From the NCBI GenBank assembly GCA_031082285.1, contig JAVHLK010000031.1, positions 1 through 53,276 of the forward strand: a DNA stretch of 53,276 nt, read 5' to 3'. Every line of letters starts with the position of its first letter. Position 1 is the stretch's first letter. Positions 8,391 to 17,767 of this stretch are shown here, piece by piece. This stretch comes from Desulfomonilaceae bacterium (GTDB lineage: Bacteria; Desulfobacterota; Desulfomonilia; Desulfomonilales; Desulfomonilaceae). A model generated the notes under the pieces. That model saw only the letters and a program-made list of their open reading frames with translations. It searched no databases and was not told the origin of the DNA. The position numbers and the translations under genes are program-made.

Positions 8391-8912
8391 TTACTTAATT
8401 ATGGCCCCTTCCTCCAGCGTCAACTTCTTCTCAAAATCCTCCCAGAAGACTTCTTCGCTCTTGCGCCAGTCTGAACCAAACTTCTTGTTGAAGAGGCTTC
8501 CCACCTGATCCAAGGCTTTCTTCCAGGCAGACTGATAGTTAAGCTTAATGACGTCCTCCAAGAACGGGACCAGCGATCCAAGCTTCTCTTTGGGCAGGTA
8601 GGCTCGGGCGCCAAGCTCAATGGATTTCTTCAGAGCTTCCGGGGTGAAGGCATGCGCGGTCAGCATGACCACTGGAAAACCGGCACTGTTGGCTATTTGG
8701 AGCAAATCGAAACCCCGGACGCCCATAATGTCCAGAATCACCAAATCGTAGGTGTAAGACACGAGGTACTGCTGAGCATGCTCGAAGGTCGTGCAGGTAT
8801 GCAAGGTCACGTTCGCATACTCTGAAAGCTCTTCCTCAATGATGTCCAGGACGTCCTCCTCGTCATCCACCGCCAGGATCAACTTGTCTTGTAAGATTTC
8901 GGAACTGTGCAT
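8391..8912 (-). CDS. single-receiver response regulator with helical C-terminal extension
   Basis: A 173-residue cytoplasmic protein. Residues 9-125 form a CheY-like receiver with acidic pair Asp16/Asp17, phospho-acceptor Asp61 (LVILDIMG), Thr85 and Lys108. Residues 125-173 form a charged helical tail that matches no DNA-binding domain I know. Output may therefore be by protein interaction, or the tail may be a docking element. The start at 8912 is preferred because AAAGGA lies seven bases upstream. No histidine kinase is nearby, so it is an orphan in this context. Confidence 0.88.
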   Translation of the reverse strand: MHSSEILQDKLILAVDDEEDVLDIIEEELSEYANVTLHTCTTFEHAQQYLVSYTYDLVILDIMGVRGFDLLQIANSAGFPVVMLTAHAFTPEALKKSIELGARAYLPKEKLGSLVPFLEDVIKLNYQSAWKKALDQVGSLFNKKFGSDWRKSEEVFWEDFEKKLTLEEGAIIK

Positions 8913-9594
8913 GAGTTTTCCTTTATCTCCAGGGCCTGGTCTCTCCAGATGCCCCATCATCATTGGATATGAGTGGAAGCACTCGCCTTGTTAAGCATTT
9001 AGCCGCGGACCGTGTCGTTGAGGAACGGCCTGATCCTCCGGATCCGAAGGACGGCACTCGCTCTACCGCGTCACGGTCATCCGTCCATACTAATGCTTAC
9101 CTATGAAGACGCGTGAAGTCAACTCTTTACAAGAGCCAATTTGCAGTCGGATAAGAGGGATTCCGGCGACCTTAACGATTCTCGTAAGATAGGCGTTCCA
9201 AAAAAACCGGCGTAAAACCGGACCGGAAGCTTGTGAAAAGGGTGCTTGGGCGGGCACGAGGCATTTATGGGGACGCGCTTTCAATTTCGCGGCGATCCCG
9301 ACCCGGTTCCTCAACGGTCCCACCGATGGCTCCCGTCATTGCGAGGAGCTCAGTCCAGCGCAGAACGCGGGAAAGCCGGCTCAATGCTTCATCAAAGGCA
9401 GGTATTGCCTTGCCCTCCCTTCAGTCGGGCTCGCAATGACGAACGTGAAAGCGTCCGCAGTATTCAGGGAGCGATACTACACTTGTTGCAGACTTGTGAT
9501 ATAGTCTGACCTTGGACACGCCGGGATTCGGCCGAGCAATCCCGAAACCGGTCCGGAAGATTCACAAAACCCGCTGAACCGCACAGAGGTCCAA
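8913..9594. other. long intergenic region upstream of glgP
   Basis: About 680 bases lie between the divergent response regulator and glgP. I see no credible gene. The central part holds the inverted repeat at 9334-9441. Promoters for both flanking genes must lie here, but none stands out. Confidence 0.5.
9334..9441. repeat. inverted-repeat element (REP/MITE-like)
   Basis: A perfect 12-bp terminal inverted repeat (CGTCATTGCGAG at 9334-9345, CTCGCAATGACG at 9430-9441) bounds about 85 bases. The same arm sequence occurs in the repeat at 22-97. An internal block at 9360-9381 matches 19 of 22 bases at 39483-39504. No coding capacity. Confidence 0.7.
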
Positions 9595-12153
9595 ATGACC
9601 GTACGGAGATACATTGTGGTCCCCCCGATGGAGGGAGGACTGGAAGATCTGAAGGAAATAGCCGGAAACCTCTGGTACTCCTGGAACATGGAGGCCGTGG
9701 AACTGTTCGATCATCTGGATGAACAAGTCTGGCAGGACACCAATCACAATCCGCTTCAAACGCTGATAAGAATCTCGCGGCAGAGGCTCAAAGACATCCG
9801 GGACGATGAAGGTTATCAGGAACACGCCGCCAGGGTTCGACAGAAATACGAATCGTATCTCAAACGCACCAGACCCTATGATTTTGACCTCGATCATCCG
9901 GTGGATTTCATCACGGCCTACTTCTCGTTGGAGTTCGGATTGACCGAATCGTTGCCGATCTATTCCGGGGGCCTGGGACTGCTTGCCGGAGACCACCTCA
10001 AGTCTGCCAGCGATCTCAGTTTGCCCCTCGTGGGGGTCGGGTTGATGTACCAAGAGGGCTATTTCAGGCAGAGACTCTCACGAGACGGGTGGCAACAGGA
10101 GTATTACCCGCGGACGGAATTCGACACGCTTCCACTGGAAAAGCAAACGGATTCCAACGGGAATACCCTGCTCGTGGAGGTGGATCTGGCGGGAGAGAGA
10201 CTACTCTCCAGAATTCTGAAAATTAACGTCGGTCGAGTTGCACTCTACTTGCTCGACGCGGATATCCCGGAGAATCCCCCTCACCTGAGGGCGACAACCG
10301 CCAGACTCTACGGCGGGGACGAAGAAATGCGTATTCGTCAGGAAATTCTCCTTGGAATAGGGGGCTGTCGCGCTCTGGAGGCTATGGGCATTTCGCCCGC
10401 CGTGTATCACTTGAACGAAGGCCATGCCGCATTCGTGCTTGTGGAGAGGGTTCGTCACTACGTGGAAGACGAAAAGCTGTCATTGGAAGAAGCGCGCCAG
10501 ATGGCGGCGAGCGAAAGCGTCCTCACGATACATACACCCGTACCGGCAGGGAACGACGTGTTTGAGCGGAATCTCATGGAGAAATATTTCGGTCGGTTGG
10601 TCTCCCGATTCGGAGTGAGTTTCGAGTCTTTTCTCGGTTTGGGACGCAAGCATCCCGAAGACAGGTCCGAAGGTTTCTGTATGACCGTCCTGGGTTTGAG
10701 GCTGACTTGTAGGACAAACGGCGTGAGCCGGCTGCATGGTCAAGTTGCCCGGGACATGTGGCATGAGGTATGGCGGACGGCCGACTGTGAAGATGTTCCC
10801 ATCGGATCCATTACCAACGGCGTTCACATCCCGTCGTACATTTCCCGAGACCTCAACAGGCTATATGATCGATACCTGGAGCCCGGTTGGACGGAGGATC
10901 CGGACAGTCGGAAGATCTGGCAACGCGCTGAGAAAATCCCCGACACGGAACTGTGGCGAAATCACGAGCGATGCCGGAGTCGACTCGTTCACTTTGCCCG
11001 TCGTCGTCTGGTCCGCCGTCTTGAAGCATGCGGGGCGTCAAACAAGGAGATTGACGCGGCGAGACAGGTACTCGACCCGGAAGTGCTCACCGTGTGCTTC
11101 GGAAGACGTTTTGCGACCTACAAGCGGGCCAATCTCCTGTTTCGGGACCTCGAGACCCTTGCGCGGATCGTGGCCGGGCCCGAAAGACCCCTGCAGCTGA
11201 TATTTGCGGGGAAAGCCCATCCGAGGGACAACGAAGGCAAGGCGCTGATTCGACAAATCATCGATGCAATCAAGGACGAACCGTTCAGGAATCGAATCGT
11301 CTTCATCGAAGACTACGATATCAACGTGGCAAGGTACATGGTTCAAGGTGCGGACGTCTGGCTGAACAACCCCAGGAGACCTTTGGAAGCGTGCGGCACC
11401 TCGGGAATGAAGGCTGCGGCGAACGGCGCTCTCAACGTCAGCGTCCTGGACGGTTGGTGGGACGAGGCATACCAGGGAGACAACGGGTGGGCTATAGGCC
11501 GCAGAGAGCAATATGACAATCCCGAACATCAAGACGAAATCGAGAGTCGGGCCTTGTACGATATTCTGGAGGAGAGCGTGAAGCCTCTGTTCTATCAGAG
11601 GGGGATAGACGAAATGCCGAGGCAATGGATCCGTATGATGAAACGCTCCATCCAGACCATTTGTCCCCGGTTCACTTCATTGAGAATGGTATCCGATTAT
11701 GTCCAATCCGCGTACGTTCCGTCGGCCCACAACTCGTCCGATCTTAAGCGTGACAACTACGCAGGATTGAAAGAGATGGTCCACTGGCAAAAAGCCGTTC
11801 GAGACGATTGGCACAAGATCGCGGTGAGCGACGTCACGGTGCGCAATGAAACGGAAGCGGTGAAGGGCCGGGACATAGAGGTCATTGTCACCGTGGATAC
11901 GGCCGGACACAAACCCAAAGAAATCAGTGTGGAACTGATCCATGGTCCGTTGGACCTCAAAGACGATTTCAAGGTGCGTTACGTGACCCCCCTGCAGCCC
12001 GATCCCGTTGCCCGGGATGCCAACGGTGATGTCCGGTTTTCACGCCGAATTCCCCTCAGTCACTCAGGCCTGTACGGGTATTCGGTGCGAGTGACGCCGT
12101 ACCATAAGAATCTTCCCTTATCTCAGGTGTTTGATTTGGTATGCCGCGGATAA
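9595..12153 (+). CDS. glgP: alpha-glucan (glycogen/maltodextrin) phosphorylase, DUF3417 type
   Basis: This enzyme releases glucose-1-phosphate from storage or malto-oligosaccharide glucans using PLP. The 852-residue protein has the long N-terminal DUF3417 region (PPMEGGLEDLKEIAGNLWYSWN near residues 10-32) typical of the archaeal/bacterial phosphorylase subfamily, not of the E. coli type. The PLP lysine is Lys606 in GTSGMKAAANG. YSGGLGLLAGDH near 122 and NEGHAAF near 275 are further family landmarks. AGAGGT lies four bases upstream of the ATG. There is no adjacent glycogen synthase or branching enzyme. It converges with a small secreted-protein gene. Confidence 0.95.
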   Translation: MTVRRYIVVPPMEGGLEDLKEIAGNLWYSWNMEAVELFDHLDEQVWQDTNHNPLQTLIRISRQRLKDIRDDEGYQEHAARVRQKYESYLKRTRPYDFDLDHPVDFITAYFSLEFGLTESLPIYSGGLGLLAGDHLKSASDLSLPLVGVGLMYQEGYFRQRLSRDGWQQEYYPRTEFDTLPLEKQTDSNGNTLLVEVDLAGERLLSRILKINVGRVALYLLDADIPENPPHLRATTARLYGGDEEMRIRQEILLGIGGCRALEAMGISPAVYHLNEGHAAFVLVERVRHYVEDEKLSLEEARQMAASESVLTIHTPVPAGNDVFERNLMEKYFGRLVSRFGVSFESFLGLGRKHPEDRSEGFCMTVLGLRLTCRTNGVSRLHGQVARDMWHEVWRTADCEDVPIGSITNGVHIPSYISRDLNRLYDRYLEPGWTEDPDSRKIWQRAEKIPDTELWRNHERCRSRLVHFARRRLVRRLEACGASNKEIDAARQVLDPEVLTVCFGRRFATYKRANLLFRDLETLARIVAGPERPLQLIFAGKAHPRDNEGKALIRQIIDAIKDEPFRNRIVFIEDYDINVARYMVQGADVWLNNPRRPLEACGTSGMKAAANGALNVSVLDGWWDEAYQGDNGWAIGRREQYDNPEHQDEIESRALYDILEESVKPLFYQRGIDEMPRQWIRMMKRSIQTICPRFTSLRMVSDYVQSAYVPSAHNSSDLKRDNYAGLKEMVHWQKAVRDDWHKIAVSDVTVRNETEAVKGRDIEVIVTVDTAGHKPKEISVELIHGPLDLKDDFKVRYVTPLQPDPVARDANGDVRFSRRIPLSHSGLYGYSVRVTPYHKNLPLSQVFDLVCRG

Positions 12154-12173
12154 ACTCCGTGGCGCCGCGGCAA

Positions 12174-12554
12174 CTAATACCCGTGTCCGGTGACTTTTCT
12201 CACCGACCTGCTCGGCGGGAGCGGGGGACTGTTTTCGGGATAGATCAGCCCTATGGGAAGCTGAAACTCCGCCGGGTCCATGTCCAACGCTTGAGGGCCG
12301 AGATAATATCCATTCTTGTCCCATCCCCACAGAGGGTGAGACCAGGATCCGACGTGGTCGGGGGTGTTCCGGAACCCGTGCAGACCCTTCATTCTCGTCC
12401 ACGGGGTGTTGTCGAGGTACATCCGTTCGCCGTATCCGTGAGGAAGCCACGAAATGGTTGCAGGGGCTTGAGGCATGAGGGGTTCGGCCGAGCACAAGCC
12501 GGGTAAGACAAGAAACACCAAAAGCACTGCCGCGATGTGTACTATTCTGGACAT
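12174..12554 (-). CDS. small secreted protein, aromatic-rich
   Basis: A 126-residue protein of unknown function. A Sec signal peptide spans residues 1-25 (hydrophobic core AAVLLVFLVLPG), with a probable signal peptidase I site after CSA. The mature part is rich in Gly, Pro, Trp and Tyr (SWLPHGYGERMY, SWSHPLWGW), with no Cys. The start at 12554 has AGGAGG four bases upstream; an in-frame start at 12620 is less likely. A good promoter is placed directly upstream, suggesting a single-gene transcription unit. Periplasmic or surface location is expected. Confidence 0.75.
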   Translation of the reverse strand: MSRIVHIAAVLLVFLVLPGLCSAEPLMPQAPATISWLPHGYGERMYLDNTPWTRMKGLHGFRNTPDHVGSWSHPLWGWDKNGYYLGPQALDMDPAEFQLPIGLIYPENSPPLPPSRSVRKVTGHGY

Positions 12555-12604
12555 GAGGCCTCCTAAACTTCCTTTTGCCGGAAAAGCACTGCAAATTATA
12601 CTCA

Positions 12605-12634
12605 ATTTTACCAAGGTCATGCCGTGATTGTCAA
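12605..12634 (-). promoter_or_regulatory. predicted sigma70 promoter for the secreted protein
   Basis: On the minus strand TTGACA (12629-12634) is separated by 18 bases from TAAAAT (12605-12610), about 50 bases upstream of the chosen ATG, in a locally AT-rich patch. An overlapping TATAAT at 12595-12600 could also act as the -10 but would lack a good -35. Confidence 0.6.
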
Positions 12635-12722
12635 GATATTAAATTAATTGAGCAAGGCAACAGACCGCAATCGGTACGATTTGGTTCTCCCGTGAACCAC
12701 CACGCGGAATCCGCGAGATGAA

Positions 12723-13682
12723 TCATTGGAGGGCATCGGCGACGCAACGAACGATCTCGGCCTGCAGCGCTTGGAGTGGGAGGGTGGATCTCAGTCCCGC
12801 GGCATTCTTGTGCCCGCCGCCGCCCAGGGTTGCGGCAATCCGTGCCACGTCCACTCGGCCTTTTGAGCGGAGGCTTGCTCGACATACTTCGTCGGAGATT
12901 TGGGTGAGAAGGACGCCTACTTCCACGCCGGAGTTCTCTCGAAGTCTGTTGACCAGATCTTCCGACTCGGAAACGGAGGCTCCCAATCGCTTGAAATCAT
13001 CCTCGTAGAAGGTGCTCATGACAAGTCGACCTTCAAGCAGGATCCGGATCCGTTCGAGCAGGAGTCTCTCCAGTTCCATTCGACGCAGGGGATACTCTTC
13101 ATATATGTGGCGAGTGACATCGTAGGAGTCGAACCCCGATGCGAGGATGTCCGAAGCCAGGCGCAAGGTGTCACTGTTGACTCCGGCGAATCGGAAGCAA
13201 CCCGTATCGGTGATCAGTCCGGTATAGAGGCACTTGCCGACCTCCGGCGAGGGAGCGTAACCGGCGCGTCGGAGTACCGTAAAGACCAATTCCGCGGTGG
13301 AGGTGGCTTCGGTTTGGATCAGATTGATGTCTCCGAACCCATTGTTGGTGGGGTGGTGATCGATATTGATCAAGGTTGCAGTGCGTCGGATGAGGTCTAC
13401 GTCCGCGCTGATCCGGCCTTCGGATGCCACGTCCAGGGACACGATCCAATCGGGCCGCCCATTAAGCGACTCCGGCGAGGTGCACACGGAGTCTCGGCCG
13501 GGAAGAAACGCGTATCGTTCGGGGAACGAGTCTTTGAGCATGGCCCAAGACTTCTTGCCCATATCGCGAAGTGCCAAATGCATTCCCAACATCGAACCCA
13601 AGGCGTCGCCGTCGGGGTTGACATGGGTCACAATCAGAAAGCGGTCCGCTCGTTTGAGAATGTCCGGGATATCAGTCGTCAT
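12723..13682 (-). CDS. nrnA: DHH-family oligoribonuclease / pAp phosphatase (NrnA)
   Basis: NrnA-type enzymes degrade short RNA oligomers and dephosphorylate 3'-phosphoadenosine 5'-phosphate. The 319-residue protein has the DHH metal motifs THVNPDGDALGS (His20, Asp24, Asp26), SLDVA near 82 and NIDHH at 107-110. The C-terminal DHHA1 domain has GGGGHKNAAG near 287. It is the last gene of the rimP-nusA-ylxR-infB-DUF503-rbfA run. Its start overlaps the end of rbfA by 11 bases, so translational coupling is likely. Confidence 0.93.
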   Translation of the reverse strand: MTTDIPDILKRADRFLIVTHVNPDGDALGSMLGMHLALRDMGKKSWAMLKDSFPERYAFLPGRDSVCTSPESLNGRPDWIVSLDVASEGRISADVDLIRRTATLINIDHHPTNNGFGDINLIQTEATSTAELVFTVLRRAGYAPSPEVGKCLYTGLITDTGCFRFAGVNSDTLRLASDILASGFDSYDVTRHIYEEYPLRRMELERLLLERIRILLEGRLVMSTFYEDDFKRLGASVSESEDLVNRLRENSGVEVGVLLTQISDEVCRASLRSKGRVDVARIAATLGGGGHKNAAGLRSTLPLQALQAEIVRCVADALQ

Positions 13683-14028
13683 GGGAATCCTGAAGATCCA
13701 AGTCTTTGAGAAGTTGGTTGATTCGCAGCGAATGGTCGAATGCGGTGTCGTAGAAGAATGAGAGTTCAGGGATGTATTTCAGGTCCAGTTCACGCCTGAG
13801 TTCACGACGAATGAAGCCTTGGGCCGATTCGAGCCCTTCTCTATGATCGTCGACTTTTCCGTCGGTAAGACTGCTGAAATACACTCTGGCCGTCTTGAGG
13901 TCCGCACTCAAACGGACATCGGTAATGGTGACTCCGAGAACCCTGGGGTCCTTGATCTTGAGAACGACAAGGTCTGCGATCACTTCACGAATAAGTCCTG
14001 CCACGCGATCTTTTCTGAATTTTGCCAT
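13672..14028 (-). CDS. rbfA: 30S ribosome-binding factor RbfA
   Basis: RbfA binds the 30S subunit and assists late 16S rRNA maturation. The 118-residue protein begins MAKFRKDRVAGLIREV and shows the KH-like pattern, with KDPRVLGVTITDVRLS and the C-terminal LKYIPELSFFYD block. The start at 14028 matches the family; an upstream TTG at 14088 would add 20 unconserved residues. It sits between DUF503 and nrnA in the conserved order seen in many bacteria. Confidence 0.93.
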   Translation of the reverse strand: MAKFRKDRVAGLIREVIADLVVLKIKDPRVLGVTITDVRLSADLKTARVYFSSLTDGKVDDHREGLESAQGFIRRELRRELDLKYIPELSFFYDTAFDHSLRINQLLKDLDLQDSHDD

Positions 14029-14084
14029 AGGACCGATCTCGGCACCGCCTGCGCCGATTCGCGCTGAATCGAGCGGAAGCGCCG

Positions 14085-14372
14085 TCAATAGTGTACTATT
14101 TCGATGTTGTATTCCGTTACTTCCGCCAGATGCAGCTTCTCAACATAATCCACCACTTGCTCCAACATCCGGTGAGCATGGCCGGATTCGTTCGTGACGA
14201 AGGCATATCCGATCGAACATCGTTGCCATTTGTCCTGGTCTCCGATTTCTGCAATGGAGACGTCGAACTTGCTCCGGACTTTGCCCAGGATGCTCTTCAC
14301 AACGCGCCTCTTGGCCTTGAGTGAACCAGAGTCGTGAATCATCAAACGTATGAAGCCTACTCCGACTATCAT
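14085..14372 (-). CDS. DUF503 family protein (YlxP-like)
   Basis: A 95-residue protein of the DUF503 family, conserved between infB and rbfA in Gram-positives and deltaproteobacteria. The pattern is typical: SLKAKRRVVKSILGKVR at residues 17-33, then a beta-alpha-beta arrangement like a small ferredoxin-like fold. Biochemical function is unknown; the constant operon position suggests a link to translation or ribosome biogenesis. Confidence 0.9.
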   Translation of the reverse strand: MIVGVGFIRLMIHDSGSLKAKRRVVKSILGKVRSKFDVSIAEIGDQDKWQRCSIGYAFVTNESGHAHRMLEQVVDYVEKLHLAEVTEYNIEIVHY

Positions 14373-14560
14373 GAGGTTCGTGCATCCCTTATCAGATCAG
14401 GACGTCGAATATACACACGATACGCGTTCCAGCCACAGGGAGGACGATGTCCGCCCCGAGCGGATGCGTGCATACGGAAGGACGATCCGCGGGGAACCAC
14501 GGCGAAAGTGTTCAGCAGGCCGCCGACTCTGTTTCTCTTATGTGGGCTCTTGGCGGCGCG

Positions 14561-17473
14561 TCAAGTTAACTCCGCTTTCTCTTGTTCAATGATAAACGCT
14601 TCAATTACATCGCCGATCTTGATATCCCGGTAATTTTCCAAGACAATACCGCACTCATAACCCTCAAGGGCCTCCTTGACGTCATCCTTGAATCGCTTCA
14701 TGGAGACTATCCTGCCCTTGTACACTTCCACGTCGTCTCGCAGCAATCGCACTTGGTTCGATCGTTCGATCTTTCCCGATGTGACGTAGCATCCTGCGAT
14801 CATGCCCACACGTGCCACGCTGAAGGTCTGTCGCACTTCGGCTCTGCCCGTCACCGTCTCTTTCTCAATTGGAGCAAGGAGTCCTGCCATGGCCTTACGG
14901 ACGTCCTCTATGGCTTCGTAGATCACCGTGTAGAGCCTCACATCGACGTCTTCCTGCTCGGCCAGTTGCACGGTCTTCGGTGCCGGGCGAACGTTGAACC
15001 CGATGATGTGTGCATCCGATGCACTGGCGAGCATGACGTCCGACTCGGTGATTGCTCCCACTCCGCTGTGGATTACCTTGACCTTGACCTCGTGGGCCCC
15101 AATTCCCAGAAGTGCCTCTTTGAGAGCCTCGACCGACCCCTGCACATCCGCCTTTATAATGACGTTGTACTCCAACAATTCCCGTTCCTGCATACGCGCA
15201 AGCAGTTCGTCAATGGACGCCGGAGAGACCGTTGCAGCTTCATGCTCTCTTTGTTTCTGTAAGCGATGCGACCCGATTTGCTTGGCGATTCTCCCCTCAT
15301 CGACCACGATGAACAGCTCGCCTGCTTCAGGAACTCCCGAAAATCCCTGGATTTCTACGGGAGTGGCCGGACCGGCCTCCTCCAAGCCTTTGCCCTCATG
15401 ATCGAGCATTGCTCGAACTTTGCCGTAATGGGTTCCGGCTACGAACGGATCTCCCAGTCGAAGAGTGCCTTCACCGACCAGAACCGTCGCCACCGGACCT
15501 CGTCCCTTGTCCAGGCGCGCTTCCACGACGGTTCCAACCGCTTTCTTGGCCGGATTGGCCCTGAGCTCCATCATTTCGGCCTGAAGGAGAATAGTATCGA
15601 GGAATTCATCCATGCCTTCGCCGGTTTTCGCACTCACATACGTAAACAGAGTTTCGCCTCCCCAGGCCTCGGGAATCAGGTCGTGCTCGCTGAGTTCTCT
15701 GAGCACGCGATCTCTGTCGGCTTCCGCCTTGTCAATCTTGTTCACTGCAACCATGATCGGTACGTTCGCCGCCCGGGCATGGTTGATGGCCTCCCGGGTC
15801 TGTTCCATCACGCCGTCATCCGCTGCCACGACAAGCACCACGAAGTCGGTAACATTGGCCCCCCGAGCCCTCATGGCCGTAAACGCTTCATGTCCGGGCG
15901 TGTCGAGGAAGACCACTTCTCCCTTGTCAAGCTTCAGTTTGTACGCTCCGATGTGCTGCGTAATTCCTCCGGCCTCCTGGTCGGTCACATGGGTCGATCG
16001 CACCGCGTCCAAAATGGACGTCTTCCCATGATCCACATGACCCATTACCGTGATCACGGGCGGCCTCGCCACAAGATTCTCTTCGGTGTCCATTATCAAA
16101 GAGGGGAGCATCTCGGTTTCGGCCCGTTCCGTAGGCTCGGCTTCGAAACCGAACTCGGAGGCCACTATGCCGGCCGTCTCATAATCCACCCCCTCGTTCA
16201 TTGAGGCAGTCACTCCCAACGCCAGCAAGTGCTGTATGACCTCGGCCGACTTGACGCTCATCTTGTGAGAAAGGTTGGCAACGGAGACCACCTCGGGGAT
16301 TTTGATCCGTCGCTTACTCGCCTTGGGAATGGTGAGAGCCGGCTTGCGCTGCCTGGGTTTCTTGCCCTTTTGTCTGAGCCGGCCGCCCCTCGGATGTCGC
16401 TCACCGTACAGATCGGAACCGTAAACCACTTCTTTTCTTCGCCGAACCTTAACCTTGGAATCGTCCACTTTCTCGTCAACGATATCCTTAGCCTTCTTAT
16501 CCTTCTTCTTCCGTTTTCTCTTGTCTTCGTCCTCTGCCGACTCGGGGATGATCGGAGTCGGCACTTGAAGTTCAACGACCTGCCGGGGGCGAGGCGGAGG
16601 CGGCTGAGAGATCGGTCTCGCCTTTTCCGGTTCCTTGGGAGGTTCCTTCTTGGGCGGAAGTTCGACTCTGCCGATTATTTGAGCCGGCTGCATCTTCTTC
16701 TCCTTGCGCTTCTTTTTCTTGGCCGGCTTTTCTTCGGCAAGTTTATCTTCTTGATCGGTCTCGGGCGTCACCTCGTCGCCAAGGGCAGCCGCTTGTTCAG
16801 CCTGCCCGGATTCGGCCTCCGGGAGTTCGGAAACCTTCATCCCGGCCGGGACTTCCGTTTCCCGCGCCGGCTCTGACGACTCTTGCTCGACGGCATGAGG
16901 CTCTGCGGCTCGGGATTCGCCTCCGACCGCTCTTGCGCCGGTTTCTCGCTCGGGCTCGGTCTGACCCTCGGCTGCACGCCCGTTCTCATCCGGACCGGTA
17001 ACCTTCCCGCGTTCCCGCGCCGCCTCGGCCTCCGTAGCAGGAGGTTTCGCGGGCATCTCGATGATTCGCGCGGGTTCGACCTTCTTCACCCTCTTCTTGG
17101 GTTTTCGAGGACTCTCGGCCTTTTCAGGTCGGCTCGTTTCGACCGGAACGGTTTGCTCCCTTTCCAGATCGACTGCCACGGTCTCGGCTTCGGCCATGGT
17201 CTCAGGTGTGGGTTCGCTCGGAGGCTGCTCTCTTGCCGCAGAGGGCTTCTTCTTCATCCTCCGCCTGATGACGGTCGGTTTAATTCGCTTTTCAACAACC
17301 TCACGTTGAGGCAGTGCAGTGACCAGCTGAGCGCGCAACGCGACGGGATCGTCCGTCTCCAGATGGCTCTCGGGGCCTTCTACTTCGTACCCCATGGTTG
17401 CCAGTTCTCTCAACAGATCTTCGTTCTTGACCTTTAAGTCTCGGGCCAGGTCATCAACGGTCAACAACGCCAT
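14561..17473 (-). CDS. infB: translation initiation factor IF-2
   Basis: IF-2 is the GTPase that brings initiator tRNA to the 30S subunit and promotes subunit joining. The 970-residue protein starts with an IF2-N domain ([16 protein letters not shown]). A charged low-complexity linker of some 300 residues follows, rich in Glu, Lys, Pro and Ala. Then come a second IF2-N-type segment ([13 protein letters not shown]), the G domain (GHVDHGKTS near 476, DTPGHE, NKID) and domains II-IV. The start at 17473 is chosen on homology, with GGGG upstream, and overlaps ylxR by 20 bases. Upstream in-frame codons are inside ylxR. Confidence 0.97.
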   Translation of the reverse strand: MALLTVDDLARDLKVKNEDLLRELATMGYEVEGPESHLETDDPVALRAQLVTALPQREVVEKRIKPTVIRRRMKKKPSAAREQPPSEPTPETMAEAETVAVDLEREQTVPVETSRPEKAESPRKPKKRVKKVEPARIIEMPAKPPATEAEAARERGKVTGPDENGRAAEGQTEPERETGARAVGGESRAAEPHAVEQESSEPARETEVPAGMKVSELPEAESGQAEQAAALGDEVTPETDQEDKLAEEKPAKKKKRKEKKMQPAQIIGRVELPPKKEPPKEPEKARPISQPPPPRPRQVVELQVPTPIIPESAEDEDKRKRKKKDKKAKDIVDEKVDDSKVKVRRRKEVVYGSDLYGERHPRGGRLRQKGKKPRQRKPALTIPKASKRRIKIPEVVSVANLSHKMSVKSAEVIQHLLALGVTASMNEGVDYETAGIVASEFGFEAEPTERAETEMLPSLIMDTEENLVARPPVITVMGHVDHGKTSILDAVRSTHVTDQEAGGITQHIGAYKLKLDKGEVVFLDTPGHEAFTAMRARGANVTDFVVLVVAADDGVMEQTREAINHARAANVPIMVAVNKIDKAEADRDRVLRELSEHDLIPEAWGGETLFTYVSAKTGEGMDEFLDTILLQAEMMELRANPAKKAVGTVVEARLDKGRGPVATVLVGEGTLRLGDPFVAGTHYGKVRAMLDHEGKGLEEAGPATPVEIQGFSGVPEAGELFIVVDEGRIAKQIGSHRLQKQREHEAATVSPASIDELLARMQERELLEYNVIIKADVQGSVEALKEALLGIGAHEVKVKVIHSGVGAITESDVMLASASDAHIIGFNVRPAPKTVQLAEQEDVDVRLYTVIYEAIEDVRKAMAGLLAPIEKETVTGRAEVRQTFSVARVGMIAGCYVTSGKIERSNQVRLLRDDVEVYKGRIVSMKRFKDDVKEALEGYECGIVLENYRDIKIGDVIEAFIIEQEKAELT

Positions 17474-17750
17474 CCGGTTTCCCCTTTTTTTCGAATCCTT
17501 GCAACAATCCCTCTCGTGACGGGGGATCAGTAATGTTTTCGCGTAGTGCTCTTGCCAGTAGTCCCTTTTTTGATGCCTTTTCAGCACACCGTTCACTGGG
17601 ACAGATGTAGCAACCTCTGCCCGGAAGCGAACTCTTGGGTGGAGCGACGACAACATGGCCCTTGACCGCCTTCAGGCGAATCATTGAGTGAGCGGGATGT
17701 TTGCCGCCGCAACCTATACACGTGCGGATCGGTACATGTTTCTCTTTCAT
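17454..17750 (-). CDS. ylxR: YlxR family RNA-binding protein (DUF448)
   Basis: This small (98 residues) nucleic-acid-binding protein lies between nusA and infB, its usual place. Family motifs are RTCIGCG at residues 9-15 and GRGCYICP near 44-51. Known structures of the family suggest RNA binding, and regulatory roles have been described in other bacteria. Here the Cys pairs (11/14 and 47/50) could bind a metal. Its 3' end overlaps the infB start, so co-translation is likely. Confidence 0.92.
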   Translation of the reverse strand: MKEKHVPIRTCIGCGGKHPAHSMIRLKAVKGHVVVAPPKSSLPGRGCYICPSERCAEKASKKGLLARALRENITDPPSREGLLQGFEKKGKPDGVVDR

Positions 17751-17767
17751 GCCCGCCGCCGATCCTT

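Noticed and set aside
9334-9441. CRISPR or insertion sequence
   Set aside because: Only one pair of inverted arms, no regularly spaced units and no transposase gene.
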